Positions 56,448 through 64,000 of a DNA stretch of 64,000 nucleotides are shown here, piece after piece. Position 1 is the first letter of the stretch. Each line of letters starts with the position of its first letter. Origin of the DNA: Epiperipatus broadwayi (lineage: Eukaryota > Onychophora > Udeonychophora > Euonychophora > Peripatidae); NCBI GenBank assembly GCA_028023455.1, contig JAQFVV010000050.1, forward strand, positions 4,094,626 through 4,158,625, in the 5' to 3' direction. A program made the translations under genes and the position numbers. Below the pieces are notes generated by a model. It searched no databases, was not told the DNA's origin, and saw only the letters and a program-made list of their open reading frames with translations.

Positions 56448-56625
56448 GGGTTATAGACCTTTTTCACGTCTTTATTCATATATTTATGATTACATCCTTT
56501 CCCAAGGTGTTAAAAGTGAATAAAAACCAGTCCCTAGAAATTTAATCTTTATCTTGTATGAGAGTGGTGTTATGAAAATTACACTACAGAAATATTATTC
56601 ATTATTGTGTAATCTCTAATCTAAT

Positions 56626-57198
56626 GAACTTAGTCCTCTGTAGTTTATTACAATAGTAGATGGGTAGATGCCATAAATCAATGGCCATGGTTTGTGCTTC
56701 AATTATGCTTTTGTGATCTTCCAGCTTTTTATCAATTTTTGAGAAATCAACATTTGATATTGTTATTAATATTATTATAAAACAAATCTATGACCTAAGT
56801 TTTGCAGTATACATCTATTAACAGAATCAATGTAAGAGGTAAAAAAAGTGTTAAAATTTGCAATTGATTGGTACAGCATTCGATCTGATCTTTCAACTTT
56901 AGCTACAAACAGAACAAGTCCGACACTCTACCCCACCCCCAGCAATGTTTTCATGTGGGAAAGGGGAGTCTTCTGCTCTTGATAAAAATATTTAAATATT
57001 TTTTTAAAAGTATATTATTTACAGATATAGCTATATTGTTTTACAATTATTATAAATCAAGTCAAGAACGTTAAAATATTTATTTTGATTGAGAATTCGC
57101 TAAAAACAAAAAGACATTTAAGAAAATAAAATATATATATATATATATTTGCATTTCCAAATATAATTGTACAAATTAATACTAATAATGTACAAATG
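56626..57198. other. AT-rich gap
   Basis: A (TA)n run at about 57129-57149. No gene or RNA recognised. Confidence 0.5.
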
Positions 57199-57370
57199 TT
57201 TATTTATTTATGATTATTTATAAATTATAAATATGTCTTTGTGAAATTTTATAGAATGAATATTTGAGAAAACAAAATAAAATATTTATTTATTTATGAT
57301 TATTTATAAATTATAAATATGTCTTTGTGAAATTTTATAGAATGAATATTTGAGAAAACAAAATAAAATA
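57199..57370. repeat. Two 86-bp tandem copies
   Basis: Near-identical copies about 57199-57284 and 57285-57370, sharing TTTATTTATTTATGATTATT and 'tatgtctttgtgaaatttta'. Confidence 0.85.
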
Positions 57371-57689
57371 CATATAATGCAAAAAATTATATTTTATTTC
57401 CCTAATATCTTTTTAATTTATTCTTCTTTGGAAAGTCTGATTTAATAGATAAAATTCTTAATGAAGAGAATCATATTTGATCTTCGCTAATTGCACATTA
57501 ACATTATCAGAACATTGTGAAATATTTAAGCATACACATTGTACTAGCTAAAATATCTACATCAACGCTCAACCAGTGCTTCAACAATTGTATTACTTCG
57601 ATGTGAGAGGGTCTTTAAATTACAAAATTTTGGCAAAAAAAAAAGGAAATGTAATTATGTTTAGAAAATTTATTTTTTTATTTTCACAA

Positions 57690-57785
57690 AAGCAAATTTC
57701 ATGCAGACACTGGGCCGTGATAAATTTGGGGTGCAGTACTGTAACACCATCCATACCATCTTCGGCTGGCTCTGACTATAACTGT
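57690..57785. other. GC-rich island of unknown nature
   Basis: An abrupt balanced-composition block in AT-rich DNA ('cagacactgggccgtgataa' ... 'accatcttcggctggctctg'). On the plus strand it opens as MQTLGRDKFG VQYCNTIHTI then FGWL and stop. On the minus strand a TAATACAG acceptor-like site precedes an open stretch. It could be a fragment of an exon or of a repeat. Overlapping frames exist on both strands and I recognise none. Confidence 0.3.
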
Positions 57786-57790
57786 ATTAA

Positions 57791-58792
57791 TGAATTTTAA
57801 TTTGAATGATATCATCCATAGATGAATAGTTTCATACATTGTACTTCATTGTACTCTAATAATAAATATTTATTGCAACATTTTTTTTCATTTAGTATTT
57901 GCAAACTCATATTCTATTTTCAAATTCACCAAACTTCAAAATTATTTTAATAATGCTATTGAATGTTGTTAATACGATTTATCTTTATATTATAAATACA
58001 TAAAATTGGTGAATATATTAAAATGAAAATTTTTATAGATAACAGGTGTTGAAAATATATTGTCTAGATTTATCCGTATGTAATCAACTTTGATATTTCA
58101 GATGGACCACACCTACATCATACGGATAAGAAATGTTATTTTAAAACATTGTAGAGGTGCTACAAATGACTCATAATTCCAGATTATATGTTCTTCCAAT
58201 CACAATGAAGATAAATTAAAAATGTAAAAGGGGGGAGTGGAAAATATATGAATAATCATATGTAATTAAAAGTTGTTTTTATTTATGAGCTTTAAGAAGA
58301 ATTTCCACATGATATGTAACTTAGATGTATTATAATTTGATGATATACACTTATCTCTTAAAAATCTTAATGGCCTCTTTTTATTGTCCTTTGTTTATGA
58401 GTAACATATTGGGATATGGACTTGGTGTTATAAAAATCTACACTGCAACCAGTAACTACAATATGGAGGGGAATAACTGATGATAATGGATGATGCTTTA
58501 CTTAATTAGCAGTATTCTCTTTTCGTATTATGAATATTAGGCAAATTGTATTTTTCTTAATTCCAGAATTCTATCCAGATATGATATTCATTACCAAAAA
58601 AACAGCAAACTTATCAAGATGCTTAAGATGTTGAACTATATCAGAAAATGCAAAGATATATCTTATTTAAAAACAATTTTAAAGACCATTAATCAAACAA
58701 CTGTTAATTTATATCACTTCCCATTATTCCCTTTTTTTAGAAGGATATTTAATGCCAGTTTCATCCTTTACTTGCATTGATTTTATAGTATT
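57791..58792. other. AT-rich gap
   Basis: No gene recognised. 'tatccgtatg ... catacggata' near 58071-58129 is a short inverted pair. Confidence 0.5.
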
Positions 58793-58880
58793 TTTTCATA
58801 TGTCAAATACATTGACTGGGAAGTGAACCCAGGCCAGCTGCTTGGAAGGCAACTATGCTAACCACTTTGAAACAATATTT
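58793..58880 (-). repeat. tRNA-derived SINE-like repeat, decayed
   Basis: On the minus strand 'ggttagcatagttgccttcc' followed by B-box-like GGGTTCACTTCCC. The least conserved of the five copies. Confidence 0.5.
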
Positions 58881-59214
58881 CTTACCCAAGTAATATTAGA
58901 TGTGATCCCATTAAAATATTGGTCCACTTTGGAATCTTATATTATATATTAATGATTTCATGGTTATATAATGTAAACAACATATTTTGGGGGTTAAACC
59001 ATATATTGCCTTCCCAACATTTCAATAAAATAATATCTGCCACTTTCATGGTCATTCTCTACCTCACACTCAATCATATTACCATTGAAATCTAATCAGT
59101 TTTTTTAAAAAAAACTAGGCCTTGAAAATGAGTTTTTATTTAATCGAAACATTGGGAAGACAAAATAATACATGGTTTAACACAAAGAATATGTTGTATA
59201 TATATATATGATAA
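58881..59214. other. AT-rich gap with a weak inverted pair
   Basis: 'aacatattttgggggttaaaccatatattgccttcccaac' (58979 on) and 'ttgggaagacaaaataatacatggtttaacacaaagaatatgtt' (to about 59194) are imperfect inverted copies, so this is probably one more foldback repeat. Confidence 0.45.
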
Positions 59215-59480
59215 ACCAAACAAGTTATAAATTTTGTAACTTGCTTTTAGCTTGCATTTTATGATCACTAGACGGTGCTTTACCAATAGTCCTAACAAGC
59301 TTTTGTTTACATAAACGTCGAGAGAGATAGAATAAATTCAATAATTCAATATCTCTTTCATTGTCTCCACCTCATAAACACCGAGAGAGATATTGAATTC
59401 TATCTCTCTTGGTGTCTATGTAAACAAAAACTTGTTAGGAGCTGTTGGTAAAGTTCCATCTAGTGATTATATATATATAT
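59215..59480. mobile_element. RZ-C/D-related foldback without ribozyme
   Basis: Left arm 'cactagacggtgctttaccaatagtcctaacaagcttttgtttacataaacgtcgagagag' (59267-59328) and right arm the mirror ('gtgtctatgtaaacaaaaacttgttaggagctgttggtaaagttccatctagtg', to about 59466). Arm sequence is shared in part with RZ-D ('gtttacataaacgtc', 'tctaccaa') and RZ-C ('cttgttaggagct', 'ccatctagtg'). It sits between TA runs (about 59197-59209 and 59467-59482). No HHR core. Confidence 0.65.
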
Positions 59481-59482
59481 AT

Positions 59483-60149
59483 AGTAATACCATTTCCTTT
59501 AGGTTAAACATATAAAGTGCTTGTCTAACATTCTGACTAGCTAATATAATAAACATGAATATAAAAAATAAGAGACTCACAAGGTTTAGTTTAATCTGGA
59601 ATAAAATAGAAGCAACTAAATTCTTTAGATTATTAAAATATAGTTGAAATTATAAATGAATTTTAATTGAAAGAAGCGATATTTTGAGAGGTAATAAATA
59701 TTTTAATTTCTCTAGAGTATTAGAAGTCTCTACTCTACAGATATCTTATTAATTTATAATATTTAATTTTTTAAGAGCTTTCTTATAAAATTTGTTACTA
59801 GATAAAATGTATACAAAGATGTGAATAAACAATAAATAAATGAATGTAATAAATTAATTATTAATGATAATAAAAAACTAGTTTAATTAACAAAGTGAAA
59901 ATTTATTAATATAAACAATAATAACAATAAAGAAAACTATATGTAAAACTAAAAAGAAAATAAAATATTTCTTGTCAAATAGTTTATAGTTGAATTGTTA
60001 ATACGCTAAAAAAGCAAAAAATAAAATAAACTATATATATGTTAGCACAAATAACTAAATAACCACATAAAGATATATTTTGCAAAATTTATTTAGTATG
60101 TTTAAGTTGTTTATTATTTTTATCATAATTGGAAAGAAATCAAGACATA
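59483..60149. other. AT-rich gap
   Basis: No gene, ribozyme or family repeat recognised. Confidence 0.5.
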
Positions 60150-60460
60150 TATCATGTGCCTTACTTGTGATTTTACATTGCTAAAGCTATTAATATATGG
60201 TGTAGCTAAACTTAGTTCAGTCCCATATGGCTACTTAAGTTAGATAGCTAGATTTGAAGACATGTGGATGTCTGAAAATTTCAGATGTTCTACTTAATAG
60301 TTAATCATTAGATAAAGTGTTGGACTTGACCTGGTATTTTAAATATAATGTGTGAATATCCTAGCACCTCACTGATGAAAGCCGAAAACTAGAAACTGGT
60401 CTGATGATAGAGATATTCTGAAAAGCTTGTTAAGAGCCATTGACATGCTCATTATATAAA
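60150..60460 (+). mobile_element. Solo RZ-C unit with decayed hammerhead (60366-60412)
   Basis: Landmarks in RZ-C order: 'gctattaatatatggt', 'agttcagtcccatatggctac', 'gacatgtggatgtctg', then CACCTCA-CTGATGA. GAAACTGGTC is still present but stem II no longer pairs (AAGCC...ACTA), and 'gcttgttaagagccattgacatgctc' follows. Single unit, not in tandem. Confidence 0.7.
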
Positions 60461-61555
60461 ATTGTTTTATTATAATGAGCATAAGCTTATTAATTTACAT
60501 TCATAAAATTATTATATTATAAATGTTTATTATATATACACTTCTAATAATATCACCTATAAATATTTATACATAAAAATTTATATTCTTTTTAAATATA
60601 AATGAAGAAACAAAAAAATATACATTTATTTAAACAAACTAAACTTATCATTAAGAAATATATTGTTTTTATTTTTGTTTGCTATTTACTTTAATCACTC
60701 TCTTTTTGCAATGATATATTTTTCTGTATGCTAAATAAACAGATGCATTCTCAAAATTTATATAATAAAATATATTATCTGATAAACTTTTTTTTTATAT
60801 TCACAAAGAATGTCTATCAAATTGTAACCTCATCGAAAAACAATACAAAGATGTTATGATTCACTTATAAATTTTATATAAATAAAAACAAAAAATAATA
60901 ATTTATAGGTCGAACTCTTTTAGATATTCTGCTGAAAACTCCATGATGTTTTCTATTTTTTTGATAGACATTATATTTAACCCAGATTTATTCCAACTTA
61001 TTAGTATTTAATAAAGTCAGCCATTTTGACTTGCTTTTATTTTTATTGAAGTATTTCATAATTAATATTTTATAGCATGCAACATTGCTTTATATATGTA
61101 ATAGCTACAATAGTTGTCAATTTCTTCAAAATATTGTTACAAAGTATATTGCAACACTTAACACTGACATTTATCACAATGAGATTTTTTTAACCAATAT
61201 TTGGATTCTCAAAAGACCTATATGGAATATTGTTCTCTATGTTATTCATTTTAAACTTTTAATAAAATTATTGATATATACACATAAACTTGTGTAATTT
61301 AGCAACTGAAACAAAAAATGAGAGAAAGTCTAATCTAATATCAGGGGCTTAAACAGTTTTCTTTTGATGATATGACACTTGAGTCATTATTCTAGATGTT
61401 GTTTCAATGGCATTTTATTTTCCAAACTATTTTAACTCATTTCCAAGGTCTTTTCTATCAGGAGTCAAATTTGTCGACATATTCATTCAATAAACATTCT
61501 TTTGCAACAAACCAGCATTCATAACATTAAAATATTTTTCTAAAACTTTTATATA
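60461..61555. other. AT-rich gap
   Basis: No gene recognised. The 70-residue frame at 61085-61297 is of low-complexity composition with no domain I know. Confidence 0.5.
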
Positions 61556-62915
61556 ATATAATGGATTTGAACTCAAACTTTCAAGCTCCTTTTAGATATC
61601 TATTCTATCTCATAATCAACTTGACCACAACATGTAAAAAAGATAAATAATCTCTAATAGAATATTTTGTACTAAACTAGCACTCATCAGTTGGTCCAGA
61701 TCACTATCTTCCACAATGCTCAGCTCATATTAAGATAAAAAATCTTCAAACTTTAATGGGAAGATTTCAATCTACTCCATCTTCCAACTCTTCAGCATTT
61801 ATATCATTGAAAATCTGATGGAAATTCCCAAATCCCTTTTTAATACTATTATTATTGTCATATCTATGGTGACTTTAAGTCACTCTGGACCCTCATGTAT
61901 AGGATCTTGTCCATTTAAATACATATAGAAGAATGGCAGAGTATAGTCTGAATATGGAAATGCAAGTAGAATGTATATACTTGGAGTTTAAATGTAATGT
62001 AGGTAATTTGAACACATATTTAAACTATCAACTCTATATACATATTTTGTACTGATCTGCACTCATCAGTTGATTGAGATCATCATCTCCGACACATGTA
62101 TATAATCAGTGCTCAGGTTATATTGTGATATCAAATTTTTAAACTTTAATGGACAGGCTTTATATTACTCTATCCTCCAACTCTTCAGCTATCCATACCA
62201 TTAAAAAGATAATGATAAAATGCATACTTCCTTGTTAATGTGAACCAAGCACTGATTTTATATTTATGTATGGGTGATGATGATCTGAACCAATTGGTGA
62301 TTTTTGATTCAGCATGAAATACGTATTTTGAGATCATTTATCTTTTTCACATGTGTGTGGTCCTGTATATCCATTGTATAAGATAGAATGGATAGTTGAA
62401 GGGAACATAATCCCTATGTATATCCAAATTCCATTTCTAAATAATACTTGTATTTAAAACATTACAAATTCAGCTGGTATTCTGCCCATCTTTTGTATAT
62501 TTAAATTAATATGGTCCTACACATGTGAGATGAGAGTGACTTAAAGTCAACATGGGTATTACAATATATTTAGCAATGATAAGGGTTTTGGACATTCCAT
62601 TGTTGGATTTTCAATGGTATGAGTGGCTGAAAAAAAGAGTGTAGATTGAAGCCTGTCCATTAAAGTTTAAATATTTCCTATCTTAATATAAACTAAGTAC
62701 TGATTATATATGTTTGTGGGAGATGATCTGGACCATCTAACTAGTGGCGGTTTAGCATGAAACATATATATTTGAGATCATTCATCTTTTTCACATGTTT
62801 GGTCATATGTATTGGTTGTGTGAAATAGAGTCGATAGTTAAAAGGAGTTTGATAGTCTGTGTTCAACCCTACTATAATATGTTTAAACTCCAAGTATATA
62901 AATTATACTAGTATT
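61556..62915. mobile_element. RZ-A inverted array with four decayed hammerheads
   Basis: Two minus-oriented units (about 61556-61985 and 61986-62230) are followed by two plus-oriented ones (about 62240-62420 and 62421-62915). HHR remnants: 61656-61696 minus (CTGATGA kept, AAAA), 62041-62085 minus (CTGATGA kept, AAAA, stem II damaged), 62288-62332 plus (TTGGTGA, GAAA kept) and 62731-62775 plus (core lost, GAAA kept). Minus copies have lost the G of GAAA, while plus copies have lost CTGATGA. Confidence 0.7.
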
Positions 62916-64000
62916 TAAAACTCGATATTAAATACATGTTATGCATTTTTAAAATAATATATATATAATTTTACAAATTAAAACATAAAATATACTTTAA
63001 AACTACATCAAATAGACACTATTTTTATTGATCTATTTTATATACTATAATCAATATTCAAATACTCTCTGTAAATAAATTAAATATTTTAAAATAATAT
63101 ATTTCCAATATGTAAAATTTAATGTTTTTGAATTATCACATGACATATAAAATACATACACTTATAAAAATAATTTAATATCCTATTTGTTTATTTTCAA
63201 TCTTATTTTTTGAAATGTATTCAGCAAATAAAATATTAAATTTATCGATAAGTATTTTATTTATTATTACTATCATATAAAATCATTTACATACTTTTAT
63301 TAATATATTCCTCAATTTACATATATGTTATTAACTTTATTATATTATATTAAGAATAAAAAATATATTAATCGTAAAATTTAGCTATGAAATAAAATTA
63401 AATTTAAAAAATTGATAAATCATTAATTTAAAAAAATATGCACGACCATTTTACATTACAATGTGTTATTTAAAACAATTTACTAACAACCTAAACTATT
63501 TTAATTACTTTTAAATTAATTTAGATAATTTTAGAACTAAAATAAAAGAAATATGCTAATAAAATCTTTATGTAGATAAACTCACCAAATTTAAATTCAA
63601 GTCAGAATGCTACAATATATATATATATTATAACGGGACAGCCTATTTGATAGCCTTAGTTGAGGCATCAAATATAACGGAACGGCATTTAATCATCCCA
63701 GTTGATGTATTAATTGTAATATAATCAATTATATTTAATGTTTAGAAATCATTAACTTAATGCTTCATAGTTAGGTTCGCCAAATATAACAGAATGGATT
63801 ATATTTAAAATCTAAGTTGGTCTTGTTAAATATAAAGAGATGATTAAATTCCTTAGAAAGAGGATACGCATTTCACTACAATCGGACTTTGGGTCTTCAA
63901 GTAGAATGCTAGAAATGAATCGATGAAATACTAAATCCATGATTATATATATCTTTATTATGCTAGCTCAATATCTTTAAATAAGTTTAAATACAATTTA
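62916..64000. other. AT-rich gap with small repeated phrase
   Basis: From about 63630 the phrase AAATATAAC-(G/A)GAA(C/T)GG or close variants occurs three times (63630, 63669, 63781), with 'tt.agttgatg' nearby. A minor local repeat. No gene reaches the window end. Confidence 0.4.

Larger units (their letters stand above)
55735..56625 (+). mobile_element. RZ-E retrozyme-like tandem array
   Basis: Direct repeats of about 365-390 bp. 'gagagtggtgt.gtgaaaattacactacagaaatatta' recurs at about 55806, 56169 and 56562. 'taatttgtggcaaagttg' and 'tagtaattttccatatatata' recur at 55915 and 56280. Two plus-strand HHRs have predicted cleavage sites after 56075 and 56443, so one monomer is 368 nt (56076-56443). 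Each unit holds its own (TA)n tract about 55 bp before the HHR. Minus-strand open frames of 77 and 82 residues are repeat artefacts. Confidence 0.82.

Overview
This is a gene-poor, very AT-rich (roughly 30% GC by eye) stretch of a repeat-laden animal genome, probably an invertebrate with low GC. I base that on the Penelope-like, RTE-like and Ty3/gypsy-like retroelement fragments, the tRNA-derived SINE-like repeats, the many (TA)n and (CA)n microsatellites, and the near absence of long open reading frames. The species cannot be named from the sequence. No complete host gene is visible. One GC-rich 84-bp open segment on the minus strand (11.7 kb) looks like an isolated exon, so the window may lie in a large intron or an intergenic region.

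The main result is a dispersed population of hammerhead self-cleaving ribozymes (HHRs) inside related repeat families that I call RZ-A to RZ-E. Each HHR has a CUGAUGA core, a short stem-loop II, GAAA, a tiny self-complementary stem III, a cleavage triplet (GUC, AUC, AUA or similar), and a stem I that pairs the bases just before CUGAUGA with those just after the triplet. I count about 17 loci with both core boxes intact and about 20 decayed ones, on both strands. Several sit in head-to-tail tandems with constant spacing: 405 nt in RZ-D, about 406-411 in RZ-C, 460 in RZ-A, 368 and 398 in RZ-E. This is the layout of animal retrozymes, the non-autonomous retroelements thought to move as small circular RNAs. 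Many arrays are also joined head to head as long palindromes, and several are embedded in (TA)n tracts. Two decayed Penelope-like elements, recognised by their GIY-YIG endonuclease C-termini (15.7-16.4 kb plus, 26.3-26.7 kb minus), lie in the same window and are the natural candidates for the autonomous partner.

Layout. 0-5 kb: hairpin repeats, decayed RZ-A and RZ-E, one SINE. 5.1-6.2 kb: palindromic RZ-C array with three intact HHRs. 6.8-7.0 kb: a MITE. 7-13.4 kb: RZ-A and RZ-E copies, including the 460-nt tandem (10-11.2 kb), and the exon candidate. 13.8-14.5 kb: RTE-like fragment. 14.7-19.7 kb: RZ-B hairpins, Penelope fragment, RZ-C variant array. 20-31 kb: SINEs, RTE-like and other non-LTR fragments, RZ-A, second Penelope fragment, long stretches with nothing recognisable. 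32.0-35.4 kb: a 2.8-kb RZ-D palindrome inserted in the (TA)n of an RZ-E element. 36-40.6 kb: empty AT-rich DNA. 40.67-54.34 kb: a 13.7-kb Ty3/gypsy-like LTR retrotransposon with nearly identical 3.5-kb LTRs. It is itself disrupted by a roughly 760-bp RZ-B insertion with a 12-13 bp target duplication. 54.3-64 kb: foldback repeats, RZ-B, RZ-E tandem, SINE, RZ-C and a string of RZ-A copies.

The LTR retrotransposon has a coiled-coil gag, then protease, reverse transcriptase, RNase H and integrase, broken by a few nonsense codons and the insertion. Its LTR carries two neighbouring hairpins with the same loop sequence but different stems.
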